This document shows, piece after piece, positions 35,940 through 49,204 of a stretch of 64,000 bases of DNA. Position 1 is the stretch's first letter; each line of letters starts with the position of its first letter. Made by a program: the position numbers and the translations under genes. The DNA is from Siphonodentalium dalli. Taxonomy: Eukaryota > Mollusca > Scaphopoda > Gadilida > Siphonodentaliidae. The stretch is taken from positions 53,335,349 through 53,399,348 of the forward strand of contig CP136062.1 in NCBI GenBank assembly GCA_032622095.1. The letters are read 5' to 3'. The notes under the pieces were generated by a model. The model was not told the origin of the DNA. It saw nothing but the letters and a program-made list of their open reading frames with translations, and did no database searches.

Positions 35940-37006
35940 TAGCAAGAAGTGTGCATTATATATACACAAAAGATAAACTAAATGAATAAATTCATAGCAA
36001 TTAGAAGATTGAAATCTTCCCATGATTACACACGATAAATAGTGTTAAAACCAATTGTACATGTTAATGTACTGAGACATTAGTGTCTCGAAGTATAAAC
36101 TCTTCATCCACAAACGTGAAAAATCACAAACTCAAGTGACCTGCTAAAATTGGTCTACTCTAGCTATCAAAATGGCAAACATATCCAACTAGCAATGCGT
36201 GTGCTTTGTATTTAAACGAGGGCCCACTGATATTCAATTGAATTCATCCATTTATTTGGGAAATTCATTGGGTAACACGCTCAACTTATATGTAAGACAC
36301 ATATAGAGCCCACTAATATTATTTGATATTATGCTCTGTCTTGCTTGATTATTATATACACATGCGAGCCAACTGGAATGCACCATTATCTCAATCCATA
36401 TATCCATGGAGAGCGGTGTGTTCTATGCTCTTACACGCTATTTTGGAATTAACATATACATGTAATACCAAATGCCATCAAATATGGCTTACTATACACA
36501 AATTTATCTGGAAATGTATATGATTGGTGTGTCAAAACATCGACACGTCATTAATCACCAACTCCTATAGAGTAGGGATACCAATTTCCTATCATTAAAG
36601 TTACCCAGGGCACAATGTCCACCACATGTTGATTCTGTCATGGAACAGTTTGAACTAGACTAAACCAATTCCTTCCAGACCACATGTGTTCTGGGTATAT
36701 AGCATATAGGAAAACTTATATACTTCACACTCAACGTGTCGGCCCTAGTAAGCGCTGTTGTAAAGACAGGTCAAGCCATTCTAGGTTGCATATAATATGC
36801 AAATACAGAAGAAATCTGCATCTAAAATGCAACAAATAGGCATAAACTATGCTGGTTTAAATTATGACTGTCACATTACTAACTCATTTGACTCAAAGTG
36901 CAAAACTTGGGCATGACACGACCGACTGCTCTAATAATATAAGCAGCACGATGGAATCTATAAATTCCGGGCTCAGAATACTCATTAAAGTGGTATTCAT
37001 CCAATT
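35940..37006. repeat. Hairpin-rich stretch of the 4,456-bp unit
   Basis: Closely spaced tight palindromes include ATGAATAAATTCAT, GAAGATTGAAATCTTC, GTACATGTTAATGTAC, GAGACATTAGTGTCTC, ATTCAATTGAAT, TATATGTAAGACACATATA and TTGCATATAATATGCAA. Similar ones (CCTATTATAATAGG, CTGTCTTGAGACAG, ACCAATTTCTAAATTGGT) lie at 34262-34460. The same stretch is at 40396-41462 in copy 2. Confidence 0.6.
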
Positions 37007-40000
37007 TTATATAAAAATCTCATTCTTACCTAATGTGAACCACTTAAATATTAAACATGCTTTCTAGACGGTATGACACCATGACATCCCTGAACATGGA
37101 TGCCTGTCTACATATTAGATGTATGATATCTAAGTATACAACTCTTTTCCAATAGGAAACGTGTATATATATACTGACTCTCATTCTTACCGAATGTGTA
37201 CTAGTTAAGTATTTAATCACTCGATACCCACGTAATTCATTTACTGAAACGGCATTTATGAACCGTTGTTCCGGGTTTCAACAAAAGCTTAAAAAACAGG
37301 CTATTACCCGAAATAATTATCGGCGGCCCTGCAGACATTGACACTCAATGACCGACGTGCTAATTTAACCAAGAAGCACCTGCTCAATGCCACTGATAAA
37401 TCATATAAATTTGCACACAATACCATACTGGTGCATCATAATATAAGACGTGTTACAAAACAACTCGAACATTGTTTTAAACAAAATCACTCATGTGTGA
37501 TACCAACAATGTCCTAACAATATGCACAAACGCGCAGTGAATAATTTACTCATTGAAAATGGAAACACATGGAAAGTCTCGTTCAACGATAGGACGTGAT
37601 GTTCGTAGTTATCCATCCTTACATTAAAAACTCCCCTACATGGGAACCACTTAACTATTTAATCATGCTTTCTACACGGTATGACACCATGACATCCCTG
37701 AATTCGGATGCCTGTCTGCATATTAGATGTATAATATCTAAGTATGCAACTCTTTTCCAATAGGAAACGTGTATATATACTGACTCTCATTCTTACCGAA
37801 TGTGTACTACTTAAGTATTTAATCACTCGATACCGACGTAACTCATTTACTGACACGGAATTTATGAACCGTTGTTCCGTGTTTCAACAAAAGCTACAAA
37901 ACAGGCTATAACCCGAAAGAATTATCGGCAGCCCTGCATACCTTGACACTCAATGACCGACGTGCTAATTTAACCAAGAAGCACCTGCTCAATGCCACTG
38001 ATAAATGATATAATTTTGCACACAATACCATACTGGTGCATCATTATATAAGACATGAAAACAACTCGAACATTGTTTTTAAAAATTCACTCATGTGAGA
38101 TACGAATAATGTCTTACTTCATGCACACACGCGCAGTGAATAATTTACTCATTGAAAATACATGGACAGTCTCGTTCAAAGATCGGACGTGATGTTCGTA
38201 GTTATCCATCCTTACATTAAAAACTCCCCTACATGGGAATCAAACACCCGCTAAGGGACTAACTATTTAATTCTTGTACTTTACGATATGTGACTGCCAG
38301 AATCCTTGAAATATTGGCTTTTAACGACACACAGCCTGTTGAAACGTAGATTACTCAATACAGATATATCTTACAACACTTGCAAGAGATTACAACAATC
38401 TGGTCTAATTGATCAAAAGGTAAGTGCGAACTGCCTTGATCTGATACTTGACAGGACTAATCTGGCACACATGTGAACCGAATGCTACCACGCTATTACA
38501 CAGTGGCCATGTCAATCACACTTAACGAACCAATGAAATTACGTGTTTGCTATACTGCCGTATTACACAAAGAACGGGGGCTGACCATAGCACGTGTTAT
38601 ATTGACCAGCGATATTAGTAGTAAGTGCAGACCACACAACTTCGGGTCTGTGATAACTTGCACATAATGTTGCTTCCGACTTATTGCTATTTCACAACGA
38701 ATGACACAATAACTCACGCCTATTATAATAGGCATGTTACTATGAACAACACGCGAAGCCTTGAAGGCCCTCGCTCAATTCAGCTGTCTTGAGACAGTCT
38801 GTATCTACCATGCACACATACCTATATGTGTTGATCCCTCAGTTACTTTGAGGAATCTTAATTCCGCTCTCTCCTGATGAGACCTTGCGGGTTCACCAAT
38901 TTCTAAATTGGTTGACAAAATAGGTCGAAACACTAAAAGGCAGTGTAGAGTGCTACATAGAATGTCCCGTCCATAGATCGGATGGGATGTTGGTATTTAT
39001 CCAATTTTATATAAAAACAGTTGCTCTTGTGGGTATAACCTGTGTATCTCCCATTCCGGTGGGGTGATCCATCTCTAGTCTGACTGTGGCGGCGTTCTGT
39101 GTAGCACCATTGCACACTGCCTGCCTATACACATTCGAAGATAGGGTGCCTATACTGACACCCATTCTTACTGAATGTGTATTACTTAACCATTTAATCA
39201 TGCTTACTACACGGTATGACAACATGGCAATCCCTGAATGTGGATTCTTGCCTATATATTGTATTATATTATAGTATAATATATTATCTAAATATACAAC
39301 TGTTTCCAATAGGAAACGTATATATATACTGACTTCCATTCTAACCGAATGCGTTCCACTCAACTATTTAATCATTCTTTCTACACAATATGACACCCCT
39401 GAACATGGAGGCCTGTCTACATATCAGATGCGTAACATCTAAATATGCAACTGTTTTCCAATAGGAAACGTGTATATATAATGACTCTCATTCTTAACGA
39501 ATGTGTACTACTTAACTATTTAATCATGCTTTCTACACGATATGACACCATGACACCCCTGAACATGGAGGCCTGTCTACATATCAGATGCGTAATATCT
39601 AAATATGCAACTGTTTTCCAATAGGAAACGTGTATATATAATGACTCTCATTCTTAACGAATGTGTACTACTTAACTATTTAATCATGCTTTCTATGACG
39701 GTATGACACCATGACATCCATGAACATGGATGCCTGCCAACATATCAGATGCATAATATCTAAGTATGCAACTGTTTTCAAATAGGAAACGTGTGTATAT
39801 ATACTTACTCTCATTCTAACTGAATGTGTACTACTTAACTATATAATCATGTTTTCTACACGCTATGCGACCAGGACATCCCTGAACTAGGATGCCTGTC
39901 TACATATTATGTGCATACTATATAGGTATGCAACTGTTTTCCTACATGCTACGTGTATATATACTTACTCTCATTCAAACAGAATGTGTACTACTTAACT

Positions 40001-43000
40001 ATTTAATCGTGCTCTATACACGATATTACACCATGACATCAATGAACGTGGATGCCTGCCTATATACATAGTATATGTATACTATCTAAGTATGCAAGTG
40101 TTTCCAATAGGAAACGTGTATATATACTGACTTACATTCCAACCGAATGTGTTCTACTCTACTATGTAATCATGCTTTCTACACGGTGTGACACCATGAC
40201 ATCCCTTAATTTGGATGCTTGCCTACATATTAGATGTATAATATCTAAGTATGCAACTGTTTTCCAATAGGAAACGTGTATATATACTGATTCTCATTCA
40301 AACTGAATGTGTACCACTTAACTACTTAATCATGCTTTCTACACGATAGGACACAATGACATCCCGTAATATGGATGCCTGCCTACATTTCGAACTAGCA
40401 AGAAGTGTGCATTATATATACACAAAAGATAAACTAAATGAATAAATTCATAGCAATTAGAAGATTGAAATCTTCCCATGATTACACACGATAAATAGTG
40501 TTAAAACCAATTGTACATGTTAATGTACTGAGACATTAGTGTCTCGAAGTATAAACTCTTCATCCACAAACGTGAAAAATCACAAACTCAAGTGACCTGC
40601 TAAAATTGGTCTACTCTAGCTATCAAAATGGCAAACATATCCAACTAGCAATGCGTGTGCTTTGTATTTAAACGAGGGCCCACTGATATTCAATTGAATT
40701 CATCCATTTATTTGGGAAATTCATTGGGTAACACGCTCAACTTATATGTAAGACACATATAGAGCCCACTAATATTATTTGATATTATGCTCTGTCTTGC
40801 TTGATTATTATATACACATGCGAGCCAACTGGAATGCACCATTATCTCAATCCATATATCCATGGAGAGCGGTGTGTTCTATGCTCTTACACGCTATTTT
40901 GGAATTAACATATACATGTAATACCAAATGCCATCAAATATGGCTTACTATACACAAATTTATCTGGAAATGTATATGATTGGTGTGTCAAAACATCGAC
41001 ACGTCATTAATCACCAACTCCTATAGAGTAGGGATACCAATTTCCTATCATTAAAGTTACCCAGGGCACAATGTCCACCACATGTTGATTCTGTCATGGA
41101 ACAGTTTGAACTAGACTAAACCAATTCCTTCCAGACCACATGTGTTCTGGGTATATAGCATATAGGAAAACTTATATACTTCACACTCAACGTGTCGGCC
41201 CTAGTAAGCGCTGTTGTAAAGACAGGTCAAGCCATTCTAGGTTGCATATAATATGCAAATACAGAAGAAATCTGCATCTAAAATGCAACAAATAGGCATA
41301 AACTATGCTGGTTTAAATTATGACTGTCACATTACTAACTCATTTGACTCAAAGTGCAAAACTTGGGCATGACACGACCGACTGCTCTAATAATATAAGC
41401 AGCACGATGGAATCTATAAATTCCGGGCTCAGAATACTCATTAAAGTGGTATTCATCCAATTTTATATAAAAATCTCATTCTTACCTAATGTGAACCACT
41501 TAAATATTAAACATGCTTTCTACACGGTATGACACCATGACATCCCTGAACATGGATGCCTGTCTACATATTAGATGTATGATATCTAAGTATACAACTC
41601 TTTTCCAATAGGAAACGTGTATATATATACTGACTCTCATTCTTACCGAATGTGTACTAGTTAAGTATTTAATCACTCGATACCCACGTAATTCATTTAC
41701 TGAAACGGCATTTATGAACCGTTGTTCCGGGTTTCAACAAAAGCTTAAAAAACAGGCTATTACCCGAAATAATTATCGGCGGCCCTGCAGACATTGACAC
41801 TCAATGACCGACGTGCTAATTTAACCAAGAAGCACCTGCTCAATGCCACTGATAAATCATATAAATTTGCACACAATACCATACTGGTGCATCATAATAT
41901 AAGACGTGTTACAAAACAACTCGAACATTGTTTTAAACAAAATCACTCATGTGTGATACCAACAATGTCCTAACAATATGCACAAACGCGCAGTGAATAA
42001 TTTACTCATTGAAAATGGAAACACATGGAAAGTCTCGTTCAACGATAGGACGTGATGTTCGTAGTTATCCATCCTTACATTAAAAACTCCCCTACATGGG
42101 AACCACTTAACTATTTAATCATGCTTTCTACATGGTATGACACCATGACATCCCTGAATTCGGATGCCTGCCTGCATATTAGATGTATAATATCTAAGTA
42201 TGCAACTCTTTTCCAATAGGAAACGTGTATATATACTGACTCTCATTCTTACCGAATGTGTACTACTTAAGTATTTAATCACTCGATACCGACGTAACTC
42301 ATTTACTGACACGGAATTTATGAACCGTTGTTCCGTGTTTCAACAAAAGCTACAAAACAGGCTATAACCCGAAAGAATTATCGGCAGCCCTGCATACCTT
42401 GACACTCAATGACCGACGTGCTAATTTAACCAAGAAGCACCTGCTCAATGCCACTGATAAATGATATAATTTTGCACACAATACCATACTGGTGCATCAT
42501 TATATAAGACATGAAAACAACTCGAACATTGTTTTTAAAAATTCACTCATGTGAGATACGAATAATGTCTTACTTCATGCACACACGCGCAGTGAATAAT
42601 TTACTCATTGAAAATACATGGACAGTCTCGTTCAAAGATCGGACGTGATGTTCGTAGTTATCCATCCTTACATTAAAAACTCCCCTACATGGGAATCAAA
42701 CACCCGCTAAGGGACTAACTATTTAATTCTTGTACTTTACGATATGTGACTGCCAGAATCCTTGAAATATTGGCTTTTAACGACACACAGCCTGTTGAAA
42801 CGTAGATTACTCAATACAGATATATCTTACAACACTTGCAAGAGATTACAACAATCTGGTCTAATTGATCAAAAGGTAAGTGCGAACTGCCTTGATCTGA
42901 TACTTGACAGGACTAATCTGGCACACATGTGAACCGAATGCTACCACGCTATTACACAGTGGCCATGTCAATCACACTTAACGAACCAATGAAATTACGT

Positions 43001-43471
43001 GTTTGCTATACTGCCGTATTACACAAAGAACGGGGGCTGACCATAGCACGTGTTATATTGACCAGCGATATTAGTAGTAAGTGCAGACCACACAACTTCG
43101 GGTCTGTGATAACTTGCACATAATGTTGCTTCCGACTTATTGCTATTTCACAACGAATGACACAATAACTCACGCCTATTATAATAGGCATGTTACTATG
43201 AACAACACGCGAAGCCTTGAAGGCCCTCGCTCAATTCAGCTGTCTTGAGACAGTCTGTATCTACCATGCACACATACCTATATGTGTTGATCCCTCAGTT
43301 ACTTTGAGGAATCTTAATTCCGCTCTCTCCTGATGAGACCTTGCGGGTTCACCAATTTCTAAATTGGTTGACAAAATAGGTCGAAACACTAAAAGGCAGT
43401 GTAGAGTGCTACATAGAATGTCCCGTCCATAGATCGGATGGGATGTTGGTATTTATCCAATTTTATATAAA

Positions 43472-44613
43472 CACTATGATGCTGCCGCATAATCGATGGA
43501 ATTGTGCATTATTGGTGGAACGTGGACATTGTTGATAGACCAAGTGTGGTAACTCTACTGTTATAATGACACCAATCGCAAATCATTTGGTCCAAGAGCA
43601 TGCAAGATTGATAACTCTAAAGTTGTTGAACCACGAATACATTAATTATGTGTCTACGCATTGCTAAATGGTACAATCAGCGGATATGCACTGCATTATA
43701 ATCAGCAATGATTGTCTACATTGTGTGATGCTATTTATTAATTTAGAAACATGTTTCAATTAAGTACGGTACGGTAGTGTTAATATTTAGAAAATGATGA
43801 GGTATTTTGTCATAAATATATATAATTCACTAGTATACTCGTCACGTGTGTATAAAACTGGCTGCAAAATAACATGCATGCACTATGTAGATAATTTGCA
43901 AAATAAAATGTCTAATGCAGTACACATCGCTGGATAGCACCATTTAGCGAAGCGTAAAATAACAAGTGTACTAGTAGGCCGCACTCCCGATTAATGTACA
44001 TTATAATTATATCTCAGATGGATACATCATACATGCATATAATATGCATGCATAGTTGCATACACACGAGTATTGCAGAAATCACGCAGGCCTATCACAA
44101 TTGCCCATGACTGCAGCCGTTGGAATTTCTGACAAGATTGTTTCTAAAAAAATATAACACAACAAAAAATAAATTTTTATTTGTTTTGTGCGATATTTTT
44201 TTTAGAAATGATATTTTCAGAAATTCCTGTGATAAAATATAGCGGAGCACGTTATGACAAGCTCCTGTGCATGATTCAAGCCATACAAATTATATATATG
44301 TCTCTAATGAAAATTTCAAAGTAGTTTTATTAACATAATGTAAAGTGTACGTATATACACATACATACAACAAATCGGATTTCTATTAACTTAAATATGC
44401 ATAATTCGGTCATAAATGGGAAAACCACTTATATAAATTGCCTAAATTTTGGCAACAAATACAATCCAATTTCAGGAAGAAAAACAAAACCGAAATGCCC
44501 AAATTTAAGGAAACTATGTCGAATGTGATCAATCAACTGTGGAGGAAGCAAAATATTTAAAGTTTCTCCGCTATATATAAATTAAATCATATTAAGTGCA
44601 ATGTGTTGTTGGT
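43472..44613. other. Unique flank with a 106-bp fold-back at 44122-44227
   Basis: The fold-back pairs GGAATTTCTGA and TCAGAAATTCC at its ends, plus TTTCTAAAAAAATAT with ATATTTTTTTTAGAAA. No gene recognised. AT-rich. Confidence 0.6.
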
Positions 44614-45701
44614 TAGTGATGTTCCGATAATCGGAATCGGAATCGGCCATCGGCCGATAATAGCCCATCGGAAATTAATCGTACCTCGCAGTTGAACATC
44701 GGCTTTTACCGATTGTCAAAATAAATAAAAACGTTCTAGTATCTAAGCGCAATGTGCACGCTTTAATAAACATACGCAATACAACTGTAGTATTGAATGT
44801 AAAACGCAGTTGTAACAGCCTAAAAAGAAGCCATTGGCATCATCAAAGCAGTCTGATATGATGATATATTATAAGAATGGCAATACACATGCCCGACATC
44901 CCGTGTAATATGAAGTTATTGGTTCAATCGCGTTGACACGAAATAGATTCAAAGAAAGCTTTAATTAAAAAGCTGACCTGATTACAGTGAGGCTTCCTCT
45001 AGAGCACGTGTCATGTGACGTCACATGCTATGTCAATAACTTGAAGCACACACTGAATGAAATAATACAGTTGTTATCAGAACTGTCTTCAATAACGATC
45101 AATGTTAGTAGGGGCATAATTAGCTTTTTCGTCTGTACAACGTATGCTATGAAATACGCTTAGCTCCACGTTGAACTTGCGAAACAAAAATTGAGCAGGC
45201 GGAACTATAAAAGCTTCCGAGTTGTTAAAAGATAAAAGGTGTGACCAATGGAAACTTGGGAAATCTCAGACAAATATGACAGCAATTATTATCCATCAAT
45301 CAAAATTTAGTTAATAATCATCGCCATTCCATACATTGTTGCAACTTACAAGTATTCAATCAAGACTTTTACTCTGCATGCAAGTGTTCCACACATGGTC
45401 ATAACGTTACTCTGAGTCGGCACCTTTGATCTCTTTGTCAAAACAACTACCGGTATACATCAAAGGAAGCACACAACCGACGTCGGCAGAAATACTGTCA
45501 CGACAGTGTGTATATATTTCTTTGATGTATTTGGCTTTGAAACTATGCGGGATATGGAGTGCATTGGGTGTATATAAGTCCATTATAGGAACAAACGCAC
45601 AATATATATAAACATCGGAATCGGAATCGGAAATCGGCCGATTGTGCCTCCAGTTATCGGAAATCGGTCCGATAAGCTTTTTCATTATCGGAACATCACT
45701 A
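44614..45701. mobile_element. 1,088-bp non-autonomous hAT-type element
   Basis: The termini TAGTGATGTTCCGATAAT and its inverse are flanked by the exact 8-bp duplication TTGTTGGT at 44606-44613 and 45702-45709. The ends are followed by runs of CGGAATCGG words on both sides. An 8-bp duplication and a TAG-G start fit hAT. No transposase frame lies inside; the 92-codon frame at 45407-45685 is made largely of the right terminal repeat. Confidence 0.9.
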
Positions 45702-47740
45702 TTGTTGGTATTGATTTGTATTGATATTCCATGTATTTATTATATTATTTATTATAAAGTCTTGAAAAGAAATATATATTGTATTATATGTGAAATTGTT
45801 TTTGTTACATTATAAAGCTAGCTGCATGGTATTTAATATATTTAACCTATCGAAAGTTAATTAATCTGTGTTCTGCATCACTCGACACATTCGGACACAT
45901 GTGCGATTTTGTCTAACGTAGAACTAAGGTAGAAATTTTCTAACATAAAGCATACGTGAAATTTTATAGTTCTTTTAATGGGGATTTTCTAAGGTAGAAC
46001 TACTTTGCAGTCTTCTAAGCTGAGCACACGTGAAATATGTTAGTTTTATAGCTCCGCCCATCTCACTTTTGACAGTTAAATTTCGACGTTAGATCGTCGG
46101 TGACCGTCTTATAAGAATTTCAGGTTAGATCTAACTTAGTTTTATGTTAGCCGTTTTTGGTGAGGGAACAACAAGACCAAATATTCCCAGATTCCATTGA
46201 TTATTCAAAAATCCTTTGAGGTTGCTAATTATTATTTATCATTTTATGGCCACTCCAGTCTAACTTTTTATTTGATATAATTTTTATTATAATTTATAAT
46301 ATAATTTATAAACATGTACCGTAGTTATACCGTATGCCTATATTATCCAATGTTGCCCGTTGATATGTTTCAGAATGCATTATGAAAAGTCATGAAATGA
46401 CGCTTGGATGTGTTGATTTTCTTTCTGCTGCCGGATGGAACTTGAGAGCTAAACAAAAACTGGAATCGAGAAGACAAAGAACGAGACACGCGTTAAAATA
46501 AATTGGTTTGTATCAGTGGACACTATTGCAAAACGATCTTATCAGTAAAAGTCAGGACACACTGAAAAGTCGGCGTTTTCAAACAGCGTGTCGTCCCAGT
46601 CCAAGACTGTTTTATATCCCATTCAACTTTTAATCCAACGTATATATAAGTACTACTTAGTTTTTTTATGAGAACATATCAGAGAACATTTTTTAACAAT
46701 TATGTATGGGGTGCTCCTCATAATACAAGACAAGTCATGTAAGTCCAATGTTCTCCCTGGTTTCGCAACATTTGTCAGATATATCGGTAAGCATGTATAT
46801 TATATCTCTCAGAATCTCTTAACACACTACAGCAACTGTTTTTTCATAAAGTACCTGCAATTGCACATATGACTCAACAAACTTTTACCTACATATTTTA
46901 GCCATATATAATTATTTATTTTAAAACTAGGTTTTATATTTATTTTAACCCACACGTGCTGGGGTGCTCGATCCTCATATATATAGACCTATATAAAGGT
47001 GGGATATCCTGAACAGAATATGCAGAACAGAATTCGAACATGTCGCGATGTTCTGTCAGTGGAAAGAACAATATCGGTCTTCGGAATATACCGTAGGCCC
47101 TACTGTACGCTTGCAATGCATAACGTCCGCATCCGTGCGACATGAAATCTTAAGCGTGGTAATTCGGGTGGGTGAACTTGGATAAGAGAATATGAAGAAT
47201 CATATCAATATGATGTATATATATATATATGCATGGACTTAGCTAGATGGTCTCCTTTTGTGGGTGTTCATTGTTCAACTGAAAATTTCCAACTGTATGT
47301 CGACGATTTTCCGACTATGGACAGCTTCATTTGCACCCCCACTTCAGATGGAATTTTGCAGTTGATGCCTCAAACTTTCAAACTCGTCAGAAATAGAAAG
47401 TTCCAATCTAACACCACCTAAGGATGGGGTACCGTATTTCCAACTGATGGACACTCCAGTCTAACATTTTAACTGGACGTATGGAAATATTCGAATCTTG
47501 GTTAAAAAACACGACGTAATTTACACTAAATATTGATTGGAAACTCAAAATATCTGAAAAATTTCAACTTGTTTTTTTTACTTTAAAATGTCAAAATACC
47601 GTTATGACATTTACAGCTGAAAATGTAGATATATCTAGATCTGTCCATTTATCCTTTTTGTGAGAAATTATCAGTCAGGCCGTGATCATGGGATGTGACA
47701 TATTGTAAGAGAACCCGCACAGAGAAATGACCTTATACGA
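45702..47740. other. No gene; CTAAG/TTAG-rich patch
   Basis: At 45915-46155 the words TCTAAG, GTTAG and CGTGAAAT recur in both orientations, loosely like 25370-25745. The rest is AT-rich with nothing recognised. Confidence 0.4.
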
Positions 47741-47744
47741 TACG

Positions 47745-48260
47745 ATAATTAATGTACTTAGTCCGGGCACACACGAGAGCGACCATTTACGTGTGACTTA
47801 TGCCACAAGTCATTCACTCAACTGAATAATTTGTTAGTCATAAACGAACTCAAAATCTGCATGAGAGCACCTATAACAGTCTGATACATACAAGAAGGCA
47901 TTAATTTAATCAGAAACCTGTGGCAACATACCAACAACACAGACGAACGGCCATATACGTGTGATACGCGAGAAATCTCTTTCTAAGCTTCACTAACCTG
48001 AAAGCACATTTAACGAATCCACACAAAGGAACGATCGTATACGTGTGACATGCGAAACAAATATTTTATAAGTTCACTAACCCGAAAGCATATTTAAATA
48101 ATCCGCATAGGCTACATGTACAACAACGACCTTATACGGCAATGGGTTAATTTGATTAGTCATAAACGGACTTAAATCGCTGAGAGGTCATTTCAGTGTG
48201 ATGCATGGGAGAATTCATTCACCAAATCGTGCACTTTCTATACTAAATTGATTATCCCAA
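47745..48260 (+). pseudogene. Decayed C2H2 zinc-finger exon
   Basis: Plus-strand translation in shifting frames gives pieces such as RPYTCDT and RSYTCDMR, with SLTRKH downstream. These are the linker, first cysteine and helix of C2H2 fingers. The linker DNA words (CGACC or CGGCC, then ATATACGTGTGA) recur at about 47782, 47950, 48030 and 48135. Stops and lost cysteines or histidines occur in every finger. It resembles the remnants at 61033-62655. Confidence 0.6.
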
Positions 48261-48366
48261 TCAGATATAAATGTATACATTGGAATGGTCAACTATTCTT
48301 TGAAGGGGTTTTCACGAAAAATAAGCAGACAACAGATGATACAAGTACAGAAGGAGTCCTATTTTT

Positions 48367-48747
48367 AGTGTACGTTCAGATGATCACGATACAATCGTAA
48401 GTGGAAAGATTTCCGCCGTAGGAAGTAACCGCAAGTTCGACTGCGCATGCTCACGTCAAAATCGCAGGTCAAAAAATAATATCAAGCGCTGTTTGATTTT
48501 AGATGATAAATCGTGGCGTATCCTTTGTTACCTCCACTTGCGACGTAATCGCAGTCGTGTATACGTAAAAAGCGTAGCTGGAAATGACCGTAGGGTATAG
48601 TCAATCACATGCTTTATACAAAAAAGGAACAACCTACGATATCATAATGCCCGACGACATCGCAATCGTGTGAACGAAACTATCCACGATCTCGTCGGGC
48701 CCGATTGCTCCACTTACGATTGAATCGTGGTCGTCTGAACGTACACT
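48367..48747. mobile_element. MITE with AGTGTACGTTCAGA termini
   Basis: About 40-bp inverted ends sharing AGTGTACGTTCAGA, CACGAT and CAATCGTAAGTGGA. No convincing target duplication was found. CAATCGTAAGTGG is also subterminal in the element at 63473-63801. Confidence 0.75.
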
Positions 48748-48804
48748 TAATGGGAAATGTTCAGATAATAAGTTCAACAAACGACCTATTTATCTAATTA
48801 TTAA

Positions 48805-49200
48805 AGGTACTCAATCCGATCAGACGCTCCTAAATTACTATTTCTTTGGCTTCGGGGTAAATATATTTGATTCGAGTCGAGGAACGCACCACACATCAAA
48901 GATCAGAGTGATTAGATATCGATGTTTGAAGTATGCTATTGCTATTGTTTGTGGACCAGAAGCACGTTGTCAAATGGTTATTACCACTTTATTTTAGAGT
49001 TATCCATCTTCATCCGCATCTTCGCCCGTTTAACCACGTGCTTCTGGTCCACAAACTATAGAAACAGAAAACTTCAAACATCGATATCTAATCACACTGA
49101 GCTGTGATGTGTGGGTTCCTCGACTCGAATCAGATATTTTTCACCCCGAAGCCAAAGACATGCATAGTAATTTAGGAGCGTCTGATCGGATTGAGTACCT
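48805..49200. mobile_element. TTAA-flanked fold-back MITE, 396 bp
   Basis: TTAA at 48801-48804 and 49201-49204; ends AGGTACTCAATCCGATCAG and inverse. Nearly the whole element pairs with itself, through TTGTGGACCAGAAGCACGT and its complement, around a roughly 65-bp loop. Outside it, AAATGTTCAGATAATA (left) and its inverse (right) form another inverted pair. A truncated relative is at 1612. Confidence 0.8.
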
Positions 49201-49204
49201 TTAA

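Larger units (their letters stand above)
32551..43471. repeat. Higher-order tandem array, 4,456-bp unit, 2.45 copies
   Basis: Copies start at 32551, 37007 and 41463; the third stops after about 2,009 bp. All landmarks are shifted by exactly 4,456. The copies are nearly identical. Four single-base differences I noticed are position 37067 (G against C), 39811 against 35355 (T against A), 42133 (T against C) and 42171 (C against T). Each unit contains 160-bp satellite monomers, a 2-kb segment of single-copy character, and a hairpin-rich stretch. Within the unit the phrase ATCCAATTTTATATAAAAA occurs twice, at unit positions 1 and about 2,001. The array begins at the first and ends at the second. 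Short frames inside repeat with the unit and show no domain. Confidence 0.95.

Noticed and set aside
33203-43191. Short frames repeated every 4,456 bp (60-118 codons)
   Set aside because: They recur only because the DNA is duplicated; none has a domain, and most overlap satellite monomers.
32551-43471. Array as a pure assembly duplication
   Set aside because: Private single-base differences between copies (for example at 37067, 39811, 42133 and 42171) argue for real copies, although read support is still needed for the copy number.
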